From: Erinaceus europaeus
Taxonomy: Eukaryota; Chordata; Mammalia; Eulipotyphla; Erinaceidae
DNA length: 64,000 bases
Assembly: GCF_950295315.1 (NCBI RefSeq)
Contig: NC_080176.1
Location: forward strand, 34,685,006 to 34,749,005
Reading direction: 5' to 3'
Numbering within the stretch: position 1 is the first letter of the stretch; each line of letters opens with the position of its first letter. Positions 21,970 to 35,773 of this stretch are shown here, in pieces. The notes under the pieces were generated by a model that saw only the letters and a program-made list of their open reading frames with translations, was not told the DNA's origin and searched no databases. The position numbers and the translations under genes were made by a program.

Positions 21970-22480
21970 CCAGGCTGGCAAAATAGCTCGCATGGAGGAG
22001 AACCTGCTTCACATGCATGTGACCCAGGTTCTAGCCTGGCCTGCATTGTACTGGTAGAAAGAAGCTTCAGTGCTGTGCTGACTTTCTCTCTTTCTTTTAA
22101 TTTATTTGTTTTCCCTTTTGTTGCCCTTGTTGTTTTTTATTGTTGTTGTAGTTGTTGTTGTTATTGATGTCATCATTGTTGGATAGGACAGAGAGAAATG
22201 GAGGAGGGGAAGACAGAGGGGGAGAGAAAGACAGACACCTGCAGACCTGCTTCACCACCTGTGAAGCGACTCCCCTGCATGTGGGGAGATGGGGGCTCGA
22301 ACTGGGATCCTTACGCCGTTCCTTGTGCTTTGTGCCACCTACACTTAACACTCTGCGCTATTGCCTGACTCCCTGACTTTCTCTCTGTCCTCTCTGTCTC
22401 TTTCTTGGTGAAAAAAGTTGTCCCAGAGCAGCAAAGCTCTGGTGACCATGAAAAAAGGGCACATTTCCTCCTGATTTGTA
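21970..22480 (+). mobile_element. tRNA-type SINE split by an ERI-1 insertion
   Basis: Head 'caggctggcaaaatagctcg' to 22090, resuming after the inserted element at 22375 with 'ctgactttctctctgtcctc'. Confidence 0.75.
22091..22374 (-). mobile_element. ERI-1-like SINE nested in an older SINE
   Basis: ctgactttctctct occurs on both sides (ending about 22090 and starting about 22374), the target duplication. Confidence 0.88.
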
Positions 22481-22489
22481 TTATTGAGA

Positions 22490-22880
22490 GTGATATTAGT
22501 GCTTGGTGTTGATTGAACCCTGTAGAGTACACACATTCCCATGCATGAAGACCCAGATTCAAGCCCTTGGTCCCCACCTCTAAGGGAGAAACTTCACAAG
22601 CAGTGGAATAGTGCTACAGGTATCTTTCCTTCTCTCTGTCTCTTTCCTTCTCTCAATCATGTCTACTTAAAAAAGAAAGAGGGTCAGGCGCTGATGCACC
22701 TGGTTGAGTGCACATGTAACAATGCGCAAGAACCTGCGTTCAAATCCCCAGTCTCCACCTGCATGGGGAAAGCTACACAAGTTGTGAAACAGTGCTACAG
22801 GTGTCTCTCTGTCTTTTCTCCCTCTCTCCTCCCTTCTCTCAGTTTCTAGCTGTCTCTATCCAATAAATAAATAGAAAAAA
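22490..22880 (+). mobile_element. Two tandem ERI-2-like SINEs
   Basis: First about 22490-22675 ('tggtccccacctctaaggga'), second about 22679-22880 ('tgatgcacctggttgagtgc', 'ctgtctctatccaataaata'). Confidence 0.8.
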
Positions 22881-23731
22881 CCCTTATATTCCATAACTTC
22901 TTTACCCAGTCATCTGTTAGGCTGCTTCCACACTTTGGCTATTTTGAATAATACAGCTATGAACATAAGTGTGCATATGTCCCTTCTGATTAGTGTTTGA
23001 GTGTCCACTGGATAAATGCCTAAGAGTGGTATTGCTGGATTTTAAGGTCATTTCATTTTTATTTGTTTAAGAGCCCTCCATACAGTGTTCCAAAGGGGCT
23101 GCACCAATTTGCATTCCCACCAGCAGTGTAGCAGAGGGGCCCATGACTTTACTAGTTTTTGCCTTTGTCTGACATCTAATATGCAGTTGGACCCAGGTTA
23201 TTGTCTGGGGAGATGGTGTCATAGTTGGAAAAAGGTATAGAAACCTGGATCAGGGAAGAGAGTAGCTCCCAAATATGGGGAAATATACAAACACTGTTAA
23301 TGGTAACCCCATCAATTTGATCTGGGGCCCATATTCAGCACGGGAGCCTGTGTAACCTCTGTATCTCTGTAGGTCTGAGCTCGCATTCCATGGTCATAGC
23401 TAGGAACATTCTAGGTTGCACTCATTGCAGGACCAGTCTTCCTCGAGTGGTAGAGTATGTTGTCCAACCTCCCTTTAGAGAATGGAGCATTCCCTACCAC
23501 TGTTGATCCACATTGAGGGCAAGGTCCTATAGGGGCCCACAAAGGGGTCCATTATGTTGTTCCTGATGGAGTTGAGCAGTGACAATGGAGAGAGGGATCT
23601 GTTAAAGGATCTGTTAAAGGCCCATCACATCTATGTGGGAATCCCAGGACTCCCTGACTAGGGCCCCAGGTGATGGGGTGGCAAATGGGTTAACTTTGAA
23701 AATTCCATGGTTAGGATTTGTTGTATCATAC
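22881..23731 (-). mobile_element. LINE-1 fragments: old ORF2 end plus 'A' 3' UTR
   Basis: 22900-23130 resembles antisense ORF2 C-terminus of an older L1 ('gcaccaatttgcattcccac'). 23130-23731 follows the internal part of the 'A' 3' UTR ('tcatgtaa'-free version: 'gatctggggcccatattcag', 'atgttgttcctgatggagtt', 'gggttaactttgaaaattcc'). Confidence 0.7.
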
Positions 23732-23738
23732 AAGACCT

Positions 23739-25402
23739 CACCATAATTTATGTCCTTCTATGCTATTTATATGGAGCTGTATCTTAGAAAGACCTACATT
23801 CCTGTCCCACATCTTGGAATCTGAATCTATGCCCAAAATTTGGCGTCGTGTGAAGATAATAGCAGTTTTGAAACCAAAGAAAGACCCAACACTGGCCGCC
23901 AGCTATAGACCAATTTCTCTCCTCTCCGTGTGTTACAAACTCCTTGAGAGGCTGCTTCTGTCTGTCACGTATTTCTCCTCTTACAGAGAAATTCCTATCA
24001 CCCGCCCAAGCTGGTTTCCGCCCAGGAAGATGTACCTGCGAACAAGCCCTGGCTCTCTCAACTTACATTGAAAATGGATTCCAGAAGAATTTAAAGACGG
24101 GTGCTGTCTTTGTTGATCTCACAGCAGCCTGTGACACGGTCTGGCACCGTGGTCTCCTAGTCAAGATCTCAAGATGCCTGCCTCCATGGGTGGCCAACAC
24201 TATATCGTTTCTTCTCCAAAACAGAAGATTCCGGGTGTATCTGGGTGACAAGTCTAGCAGATGGAGACTTGTCTCAAGTGGCCTCCCCCAGGGCTCTGTT
24301 CTGGCTCCTACGCTATTTAATATTTACATCAATGACCTTCCAGAAACTTCTTCAAGGAAGTTCATCTACGCCGATGACATCTGCTGTGCAACTCAGGCAT
24401 CCAAGTTTGACATCCTCGAGGAAACACTCACGAAAGACATGTCTCTGATATCTGATTACTGTAAAAAATGGTGACTAATCCCTAGCACTGCAAAAACGGT
24501 ATCATCTGTTTTCCATCTACACCATGCCTCGGCCTCACGTGAGCTTAATGTGCAGCTTGGCGATACGAGAATCCGGCATGAAGCCCAGCCAGTCTATCTT
24601 GGCGTTACTCTCGATCGCACCCTGTCATTTCACGAACATCTCATAAAAACTGCAGCAAAGGTGGGCGCGAGGAATAACATCATTGCAAGACTGGCCAGCT
24701 CCTCATGGGGCGCAAGCGCTTCCACACTACGATCATCATCTCTGGCATTATGCTATTCCACTGCAGAATACTGTGCCCCAGTATGGTTCCGTAGCCCCCA
24801 TGTCCACTTGGTCGATTCCAAATTATATTCCTCCATGAGGATAATTTCTGGAACCATTCGTTCCACCCCGGTTCCATGGCTGCCAGTTCTTAGCAACATC
24901 GTCAGATATTCATCGGGATGCGGCATCATCTAGGTTCATTTCCCACGTCTACGCTCGACTGGACCTGCCAATATACACGGATATCTTCGCCCACCCTGTC
25001 CAACGCTTGACGTCTCTTCATCCAATCTGGTCCCCTACGCCTACACTGAATTTCTCTGTTCCAGACTCTTGGAAACAGAGTTGGCAGTCAGCTGAGGTAA
25101 AGAACAAACACCTCATCACAGACCCCTGCAAGCGTCAACCTGGCTTTGACCTAGCACGTTATGATTGGGCCCTCCTCAATCCCTATCGAACAGGCCATGG
25201 CCGGTGCGCCGCTATGTTCCATCGCTGGGGAGCCAGAGACGACCCGAACTGCCCCTGCGGCTACAGACAGACTATGACTCACATAGTCAACGACTGCCAC
25301 CTCTTCAGATTCAAAGGAGGTCTCAAAACTTTATATCAGGCTCAGTCTGACGCTGTTGACTGGCTACGGAAGAAGGGCAAACGCTAGAAGAAGAAGAAGA
25401 AA
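23739..25402 (+). mobile_element. Jockey/CR1-superfamily non-LTR retrotransposon, 5'-truncated
   Basis: Reverse transcriptase motifs in order: MPKIWRRVKIIAVLKPKKDP and SYRPISLL (finger) near 23830-23920, AGFRPGRCTCEQAL near 24010, VFVDLTAACDTVWH (palm, first Asp) near 24110, SGLPQGSVLAPTLFN near 24280 and FIYADD near 24362. A C-terminal domain follows with LGVTLDRTLSFHEHL, then a zinc-finger-like CPCGYRQTMTHIVNDC near 25250 and a stop at 25385-25387. The 3' end is an AGA-repeat tail at 25385-25402. aagacct occurs at 23732-23738 and 25403-25409, a possible short target duplication. Breaks: a frame change near 23960, one in-frame TGA at 24472 (CGA to TGA would be a CpG change), and a one-base shift near 24905. 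Endonuclease and ORF1 are absent. It is neither L1 nor RTE/BovB by motif. The clade assignment is by eye. Confidence 0.85.
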
Positions 25403-25409
25403 AAGACCT

Positions 25410-26300
25410 ATGAACAAGAACATCAAAATACTTGCCATATATCAGAGCAAATAAAAATTGTTGAATAATGGCACTGCAATATCTTAAATCCAAAATATCA
25501 ATAAATGTCAATGGCCTAAATTCATCCATTAAAAGGAACAAGAGTAGGAGGATGGATCAGAAAACACAACCCAACCATATGCTGGTTGCAAGAATCCCAC
25601 CTAACCCAACAAGACAAACATAGACTTAAAGTGAAAGGATAGAAAACTATCATACAGGTTAATGGACCACAAAAAAGGGCAGGAACAGCCATTCTCATCT
25701 CTGACACAGTAGACTTTAAATTATAAAGTAACAAAAGATAGGCAAGGCCATAATGATCAGAGGATCAATCAGTCAAGAAGATTTAACAATTATTAACATC
25801 TATGCACCCAATGAGGGCCCATCTAAATACATCAAACATTTATTGAAAGAGCTACAAAAATACATCAGTAATAATACAATAATAGGAGGAGACTTCAACA
25901 CCTCACTCTCATACTTGATCAACTAAGCAGAGAATCAACAACAAAACAAGAGAATTAAATGAAGATATGGACAGACTAGACCTCCTGGACATATTCAGAG
26001 TTCTTCACCCCAAGAAATTGGAATATACATTTTTTTGAAAAGCATTTATTTGTTTTTCCCTTTTGTTGCCCTTGTTTCTTATTGATATCGTCGTTGTTGG
26101 ATAGGACAGGGAGAAATGGAGAGAGGAGGGAGAGAGAAAGACACCTGCAGACCTGCTTCACCGCTTGTGAAGCAGATGGGGAGCCGTGGGCTTGAACTGG
26201 GATCCTTCCGCTGGTCCTTGCACTTTGTGCCACATGCGCTTAACGTGCTGTGCTACCACCTGACTCCCTGGAATACACATTCTTTTTGAATCCACACAGC
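25410..26300 (+). pseudogene. LINE-1 ORF2 endonuclease-domain fragment (sense)
   Basis: Plus-strand frames show conserved L1 endonuclease pieces: a CWLQESHLTQQDKHRLKV block (about 25580-25635), GTAILISD (about 25683) and IINIYAPNE (about 25790), then GGDFNTSLS (about 25888). Stops and shifts separate them. It is interrupted by a SINE at 26032-26268 and resumes with 'ggaatacacattctttttga'. Its sense orientation opposes the antisense L1 3' UTR on the other side of the Jockey-like element. Confidence 0.82.
26032..26268 (-). mobile_element. ERI-1-like SINE inside the L1 fragment
   Basis: 'cccttttgttgcccttgttt' to 'gctaccacctgactccc'. The flanks ggaatatacatttttttga and ggaatacacattctttttga come from the host L1 and form the target duplication. 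Confidence 0.88.
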
Positions 26301-26319
26301 ACATTTATTTCCTTTTCCT

Positions 26320-26541
26320 TTGACTTTTTTTAAATGGCATTATGATTTACAGTTGGCATATGTGTAAAATTTGTCAATTTTCTGCAAGGTATTCTTGCCC
26401 CTGCGTAGGTCCTCCTCCACTATCATCCGCTGGACCTGAAAGGTGTCCCTCTCCTTCCCCCCCACCCCACACACACACCAAAAGCCCTTTACTTTGGTGT
26501 AGTACACTAAACCCAGTCTGAGTTCTTTGATGTAATTTCTT
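26320..26541 (-). mobile_element. LINE-1 'B'-type 3'-end fragment beside a MIB1 exon
   Basis: 'attatgatttacagttggca', 'ccctttactttggtgtagta' and 'acccagtctgagttcttt' follow the L1 'B' 3' UTR in antisense. It ends about 45 bp before the acceptor of exon 15. Confidence 0.7.
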
Positions 26542-26568
26542 ATGGGCATAGCTATTTTACCAAAATGA

Positions 26569-26859
<291 letters not shown>

Positions 26860-27079
26860 TAAAGGGTGTATGACTAGAAAAGAGAACAGAGCATTACCAA
26901 GCTCTTCCATTCAGGATTCAGTCTGAAATCCCAGGCATGTAAGTTCTATGCGCCCCCTCTCTCCTATGTCCCCAACTTGCTCTTCTTAACTTCAGTCATT
27001 TAGATATGGGCATATCTTGGGTTTTTAGTGTGTGTTTGCCCCCAACAACTACTGAAATTGAGCATCTCTTTGTGGGTTT

Positions 27080-27318
27080 TTTAATTAGATTTTTATTTAT
27101 CTCATATTGATTAAATAGTGATTTGTAAGACTATAAGTTAATAGGAGTGTATATTACACCATTTTGCCACCAACTGTCTGTGTCCCCGTATGTGTGTCGT
27201 CTCCCCCCTCCCCCTCCCCCCAATGAAGCTGACCATCTACCCTCACCCACCACCCAGAGATCTTTACTGTGGTGCAATACTCCAAACTCAGTCAGATTCT
27301 GCTTTGAGTTTCTTTTTC
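27080..27318 (-). mobile_element. LINE-1 'A' 3' UTR fragment
   Basis: Similar to 54310-54530: 'ataggagtgtatattacacc' and 'gtcagattctgctttgagtt'. Confidence 0.65.
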
Positions 27319-27607
27319 TGTTCTTTTTTTTTTTTTGGCCTCCAGGGTTATTGCTGGGGCTCGGTGCCTGCACTACGAATCCACTGTTCCTGGAGGCCAT
27401 TTTTCCCATTTTGTTGCCCTTGTTGTTGTTATTGTGCTGCTGTTGTTGGATAAGACAGAAATCGAGAGAGGGGGAGAGAAAGACAGACACCTGCAGATCT
27501 GTTTCACTGCTTGTGAAGTGACCCCTCTGCAGGTGGGGAGCCAGGGGCTCGCCTGTCCTTGTGCTTTGTGCCACGTGTGCTCAACCTCTGTGCTACCACC
27601 TGTCCCC
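27319..27607 (-). mobile_element. ERI-1-like SINE, long form
   Basis: The stem-loop module gcctccagg (27338-27346) / cctggaggc (27389-27397) precedes the usual body. Confidence 0.9.
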
Positions 27608-28479
27608 TTTGTGTGGGTTTTTTTGTTTGTTTTCCACTCACGTACATTTGATGAAGTGTCACTACTTTGTTGAGTTGTTCCTTTTCTTACTATTGGATTT
27701 TTGAAAGTTCTTTATATAATTCGAAAATAAGTTCTTTATCAAATATATCATATGAATATATTTTCTCCCAGTCTGTGCTTGTCTTTTCATTCCTTTTTTT
27801 TTTCCTTTATTTTTTTCACTAGCAGGCTACTACTGGTTTACAATACAGTTGGTGGTGTATTTTCATTTAGAAGAATTCAGTGCTTATATGTACAAATGCT
27901 AGTACTACTACTATTAATACATAAAATTAAAGTATTTAAGAAAACAGTGAATTTATGCTTGAGCCGATACTTTAAACTTGTACTCAGTCTATTATAGATG
28001 TTTCATAAGTGTTAAAAATTATTACGCCAATTTTTGGCTATTTCTTTGACTCATATGATATTGTCAGAGCCACATTTACATAATTCTCCACTATTTCACT
28101 CAGTTTGTTGGCATTGACTCTTTCCTCAGTTGTCTCTTTGTAGTTTTTCAGGTTGGTTGCTAGAAGCTCTAGAGCTGAATTAAATAGAAATGAGAGAGTG
28201 CTCTTTCCTTAATATCTCAACCTCAAGTCCCACTCTTGAGTTTTATTGCCCTTAACTGATCTGCTTTGGTTCTTCATCATCTCTCAGCCATCACTTAGGA
28301 GAGATGGGTATGTGACTGATTTGAGCTATCTTTAGTTCATCGCCAAAACTGAAAAGTCTCAGACTATGTTTTAAGGAAATTGGAGGCCTGAGGGGAGAGG
28401 GGATGGATGAGTTCAGTGAATGAAGGCTTGCGATTTATTGATGACCACTATATTTGTATAGGCTGTACATTTCTTCTCA
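27608..28479. other. Intron sequence with an old L1 fragment
   Basis: 27640-27790 resembles antisense ORF2 of an old L1 ('ttttctcccagtctgtgctt'). Beyond that I recognise nothing. Confidence 0.45.
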
Positions 28480-29887
<1,408 letters not shown>

Positions 29888-29901
29888 AAGATATGAATCA
29901 G

Positions 29902-30249
29902 GGGGTTGGGCGGTAGTACAGAGGGCTAAGCTCACATGGCGTGAAGCTCAGGGACCTGCGTAAGGATCCTGGTTCAAGCTCCTGGCTCCCCACCTGCAGG
30001 GGGGGGTTGATTCACAAGCGGTGAAGCAGGTCTGCAGGTGTCTTTCTTTCCCCCTCTGTCTCAATTTCTCTCTGTCCTATCCAATAACAACAACATCAGT
30101 GTCAACAATAACAACAGAAGCTCAACCCCTGGCAATAATAACGACAACAACAAGGGCAACAAAATGGGAAAAATGGTCTCCAGGAGCAGTGCTAGCACAG
30201 TGCTAGTACCGAGCCCCAGCAATAACCCTGGAGACCAAAAAAAAAAAAA
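29902..30249 (+). mobile_element. ERI-1-like SINE, long form, complete
   Basis: The tRNA-like head 'ttgggcggtagtacagaggg', B-box-like 'ggttcaagctcc', CAA-rich region, stem-loop module (ctccagg...ccctggag) and A-run are in sense order. The target duplication is aagatatgaatcag (29888-29901) and aagatataaagcag (30250-30263). Confidence 0.93.
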
Positions 30250-30263
30250 AAGATATAAAGCAG

Positions 30264-30462
30264 GGGCCTGGATGATTAAGTATATACATTACAGTGTGCA
30301 AGGTCCTGGGTTCAGGCACCCAGCCCACCTGCAGAGGGAAAGCTTCACAAATGGTGAAACAGGGCTGCAGGCATCTCTCTCTCTCTCTGTCTTTCTCCCC
30401 ATTCCTCTCAGTTTCTGGCTGTCTATATCCATTAAAAATGAAGATAAAAAAATTAAAAAATT
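30264..30462 (+). mobile_element. ERI-2-like SINE
   Basis: Directly behind the previous SINE: 'gggcctggatgattaagtat' to 'ctgtctatatccattaaaaa'. Confidence 0.82.
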
Positions 30463-30479
30463 TGACGTAAAAAAGGTAT

Positions 30480-31010
30480 AAAGAACAAATTGTTAAGTAA
30501 TCAGGAATCTAAAGCTAAGACTAGCAGATGAGATATTGGGTCTCCATTTTGGAAAAGACTGGAAGGTCTGTTTTAGGTAGATTCCAAGGGGCCCATGGCT
30601 TTACTAATTTTTGCCTGAGTCCCACAGTTAACTTGCAGGTGGGCCAAACATATTGTCTGGGGAGATGGTGTCAGAATTGGGGATAGACTAGAAAGCTGGA
30701 TCAGGGGAGAGAGTAGCTCCCAAATAAGAGTAAACCCCGTCGATTTGATCTGGGGCCCATATTCAGCAATCAGGCAGTGCTTACCAATGTTGATCTACAT
30801 TGAGGGCTAGGTGCTATAGGGGCCCACAGAGGGGTCCATTATGTTGTTCTTGATGGAGATGACCAGTGACAGTGGAGAGAGGGATCTGTTAGAGGTCTAG
30901 GCCCATCATGTCTGTGTGGGTATCCCAGGATTCCCTGACTAGGGCCCTGGGAGAGGAGGTCTCTTGCCCTTATCCAGCTTTTGTAGTCCTACTTTATCTC
31001 ACAAGATAAA
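30480..31010 (-). mobile_element. LINE-1 'A' 3' UTR fragment, diverged
   Basis: 'aacaaattgttaagtaatca', 'gatctggggcccatattcag' and 'ccattatgttgttcttgatg' follow the 'A' 3' UTR order. A further 31010-31300 stretch is unassigned. Confidence 0.7.
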
Positions 31011-31306
31011 ACTATGAGTTGCTATTCAAGGAAATAGAAAATGATACAAAGAAATGGAAAGATAGCACATCTTCCTGGCATAGGTGTCAGCACATCTCCC
31101 ACACCACCCAGTTGTCCCCATCTTTCATGATAGAGCCCTGAGTCTCCAACCCTCTTTAACACACTTTCCCACCTATCCTTTTTGAGTCCTTGGGTCTGCT
31201 GAAAAGTAGATAACAGTTTATTAATGTTTCACCTTGTCCAGAATCTTCTATGAGTGATATCTGGTATTTGTCCTCCTTCTCGCTATCAGAACAGTAGATG
31301 CTATTT

Positions 31307-31590
31307 TTAAAAAATATTTATTTATTTATTTTCCTTTTTGTTCCCCTTGTGGTTTTTATTGTTGCTGTAGTTATTATTGCTGTTGATGTCGTTGTTGGAT
31401 AGGACAGAGAGAAATGGAGAGAGGAGGGGAAGACAGAGAGAGAAAGACAGACACCTGCAGACCTTTTTCACCACCTGTGAAGCAACTCCCATGCAGGTGG
31501 GGTCCAGGGGCTTGAACTGGGATACTCATGCTGGTCCTTGCGCTTTGCGCCACGAGTGCTTAACCCACTGCACTACCACTCGACTCCCAG
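31307..31590 (-). mobile_element. ERI-1-like SINE
   Basis: The target duplication agatgctattt lies at 31296-31306 and 31592-31602. Confidence 0.92.
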
Positions 31591-31602
31591 AAGATGCTAT
31601 TT

Positions 31603-32224
31603 CTTACAGCTGAGTAGTATTCTATTCTACACATTTGTTTGTTTAGATAGAATAAAAGACCACAGTACCAAGGCATGAACTTGGGTTGTACATGTGACAA
31701 AATAGCACAGTATCCAAATGAACTATTTTTACTAGTCTGGCCTACATATTTCCTAAGGGAAAAAATAGGAAAAGTACATCTGAAAACATAGATACAAGTT
31801 ACTATACATACTGCAGTGGAAACTTTTAAGTCTGGCTCAATCCCCAGGGCCACCATAAACCAGAGATTAGCAGCAGTCTGCTGTCTGTGTCCCTCTCCCC
31901 ATTAAAATAAAACAAATAAAATACATATTTAAAAAAACCTTTTAATACTCTAAGAGAAACTGAGTATATGAGCAAATTACTGAGTTTATGAAGATTGTAG
32001 TAAAAGTAAGAGTATTCATTTCACAGCTATATTTGGTGATATATATGTATTTCTGTGTCTTGGGTCTATGTGCTTAGAGATGCATTTAATTTTACTTCTT
32101 AAGGATGCACTTAAATGAACAACTGCAGTAAAATATTTTCCAAAGTACTTTTTGTCAGTTGTGGACTCTGATAATGCTCTGCCTTGTGTGTAGCAGCTAG
32201 GATGACTAACGTGTTCCAGTTATA
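31603..32224. other. Intron sequence; possible SINE remnant at 31800-31925
   Basis: 'aatccccagggccaccataa' and an AATAAAAC tail suggest an old tRNA-type SINE in sense. The rest is unassigned. Confidence 0.4.

Positions 32225-32226
<2 letters not shown>

Positions 32227-32270
<44 letters not shown>
32227..32270. repeat. (GT)n microsatellite
   Basis: About 20 uninterrupted GT units. Confidence 0.95.
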
Positions 32271-32272
<2 letters not shown>

Positions 32273-32279
32273 TTAATTA

Positions 32280-32456
32280 CCTTTACTTATTTGATGGAAA
32301 CAGCCAGAAATTGAGAGAGAAGGGGGAGATAGAGACATCTGAAATACTGCTTCACCACTCACAAACCTTTCTCCTGTAGGTGGGGACCAGGAGTTCGAAC
32401 CTGGGACCTTGCGTGTTGTAATGTGCACTCAGCCAGGTGTGCTACCACCAGGCCCC
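32280..32456 (-). mobile_element. ERI-2-like SINE
   Basis: 'gatggaaacagccagaaatt' to 'gtgctaccaccaggcccc'. Confidence 0.85.
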
Positions 32457-32464
32457 AATTTTGT

Positions 32465-32606
32465 TTCCTTCTCCTTCTCCTTCTCCTTCTCCTCCCCCTC
32501 CCCCTCCCCTCCCCACCCCACCCCTCCCCTCCCCCTCCCCCTCCCCCTCTCCCTCCTCTTCCTCCTCCTCCTCCTTCTCCTTCTCTTTCTCCTTTCTCCT
32601 CTTCCT
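32465..32606. repeat. Polypyrimidine tract (CTCCTT / CCCCTC units)
   Basis: Roughly 140 bp of almost pure C/T on the plus strand, between two antisense SINEs. It yields long artificial open frames in several registers. Confidence 0.95.
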
Positions 32607-32728
32607 TTTTTTTTTTTTTCATAACCAGAGCACTGGCTCAGCTCTGGTTTATGGTGTGCGGTAGATTGAACCTGGGACTTTGGAGCCTCAGACATGAGAG
32701 TCTCTTTGCATAACCATTATGCTACCCT
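32607..32728 (-). mobile_element. Short tRNA-type SINE
   Basis: 'ccagagcactggctcagctc', 'ggagcctcagacatgagagt', 'cataaccattatgctaccct'. Confidence 0.82.
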
Positions 32729-32934
32729 TGTTTACTTTTTATACCCTTTCTGCTGATAAAGCATAATCTTAGCAAAGCTGTTGTATGTTACAAATTTTAT
32801 TTCATTAAGTCTCTTTTTATCATTGGATGAGGACTTTTTCACTTTGAAATTTAAATAATAGCAGACCTAACATAAAGATGTAGAAATCTGTACACGTAGA
32901 ATATCTTTCACATGGAGTGCTGGAGCATTCTGTT

Positions 32935-33106
32935 TATTCATTTTAGCAGAGTGCTGCTCAGCTTTCGCTTATGGTGGAACAAAGTATTTGATGTAGAACT
33001 TTTTTTTTTTTTTTAACCACAGTACTGTTCAGCTCTGGCTTGTGTGGGGGGGGGATTGAACCTTGGAGCCTCAGGCATGAGAGTCTCTTTGCATAACCAT
33101 TAGGAA
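32935..33106 (-). mobile_element. Short tRNA-type SINEs, two partial copies
   Basis: A first partial copy at about 32940-33000 ('agcagagtgctgctcagctt') and a second at 33000-33106 with 'gagcctcaggcatgagagtc'. They end about 95 bp before a MIB1 exon. Confidence 0.75.
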
Positions 33107-33179
33107 GTAAAAGAATTAAAAATATTTAACACTCTTTTTAATTTATGCATTTGTAATAGAAATATTCTGATAGACTTGA

Positions 33180-34540
<1,361 letters not shown>

Positions 34541-34544
34541 GCCA

Positions 34545-34765
34545 CCAAGTCTTCATGCTTGCACAGTTTCACTGCTCCTAGTGAATGTGTTGTGTGTTTA
34601 GGTGGAAGGAGAGACAGACAGAAAGGAGAGAGACCATAGCAGTATTCTACCACTTGTGAAATTTTCCTTGAAGACGTGTTCCCAGTTGGTGGAACTCAAA
34701 CTCATGATATGACTCAAACTCATATCCTTGCATATGATAAGCCATGCACTCTACCGGCTTCTCTG
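34545..34765 (-). mobile_element. tRNA-type SINE, old
   Basis: 'gtggaaggagagacagacag' middle and 'gataagccatgcactctacc' head in antisense. Confidence 0.55.
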
Positions 34766-35244
34766 TTGATTTTTTTAAGCTATTAACCTTCATTAGCTAG
34801 GAGCTGGTACTAATTATCATTATATATCTTGTTAAATATCTTACTTGCACTTCTTATTTTCATAGGGGACCTTTTAAGACTGTTTTTGTGAAATGAACAT
34901 GTTTTGGGTACAAGGAAGTTATTTTAGATAGACACTAGATTAGTAGTTTGCATGTAAGTGCTTAATCTATTTGTAAAGGTGAGGTGGATGAAGTAGCAAC
35001 ACTTATTTATGCTAAGCATTGTATTGGCATTTCATATGCATTCTGTCTATGTCAATAGTGCTTAATAAATGTGGAGTATACCACCCAATAAAGTAAAGGG
35101 AAAACTTAAGTTTATATCGGATTAGTCAATAAATAAATGTGGGGTATTCAGCTTTAGTTTACCTATAGAATGCAACGGGGGGGGGGGGAAGGGGGGCAAC
35201 AGAATTTGAAAAAAGTAAAAATTTAAGCCATTTTTCAGGTTCAG

Positions 35245-35360
35245 TTTTTTTCCCCCAGAGTACTGCTCAGCCCTGGCTTGTGGTGTGGGGGATTGAACCT
35301 GGGATTTAGGAGCTTCAGGCATGAGAGTCTCTTCATATAACCATTTTTCTATCTGCTCCC
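35245..35360 (-). mobile_element. Short tRNA-type SINE
   Basis: 'cagagtactgctcagccctg' and 'ggagcttcaggcatgagagt'. A G run (35176-35186) lies upstream. Confidence 0.8.
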
Positions 35361-35574
35361 ATGATTCTTCTGTTTTTAAATTATCTGTGTATTCTGCTAT
35401 TGTGCTTAAAATGTTTTATTAGATTAAATTCTGTTTCAGCAACCTTTAATTGGCACTTATTTTGTGGTCAAGACATAATGTATACATGTGATCATCACCT
35501 TCTAAAATTTGTAATCTTAAAGCAAACTGTCAGTCAGGTTAAAAGTTAACTTTGCCGTGTAGGTATTTCATTTA

Positions 35575-35773
35575 TCTTTTTTATTTATTTATTGGATAGA
35601 GACAGCGAGAAATGGAAAGGGGAGGGGAGATAGGGACAGGGACAGAGACACCTGCAGCACTGCTTTACCACTCATGAAGGTTTCTCCCTGCAGGTAGGGA
35701 CCAGGGGATTGAACCTGGGTCCTTGTGCACTGTGATATGAGCATTTAACCAGGTGTGCCACCTCCTGGCCCCC
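35575..35773 (-). mobile_element. ERI-2-like SINE
   Basis: 'attggatagagacagcgaga' to 'aggtgtgccacctcctggcc'. Confidence 0.88.

Noticed and set aside
32359..32713. Several overlapping Pro/Ser/Lys-rich open frames
   Set aside because: They are produced by the polypyrimidine tract at 32465-32606 and its flanking SINEs.
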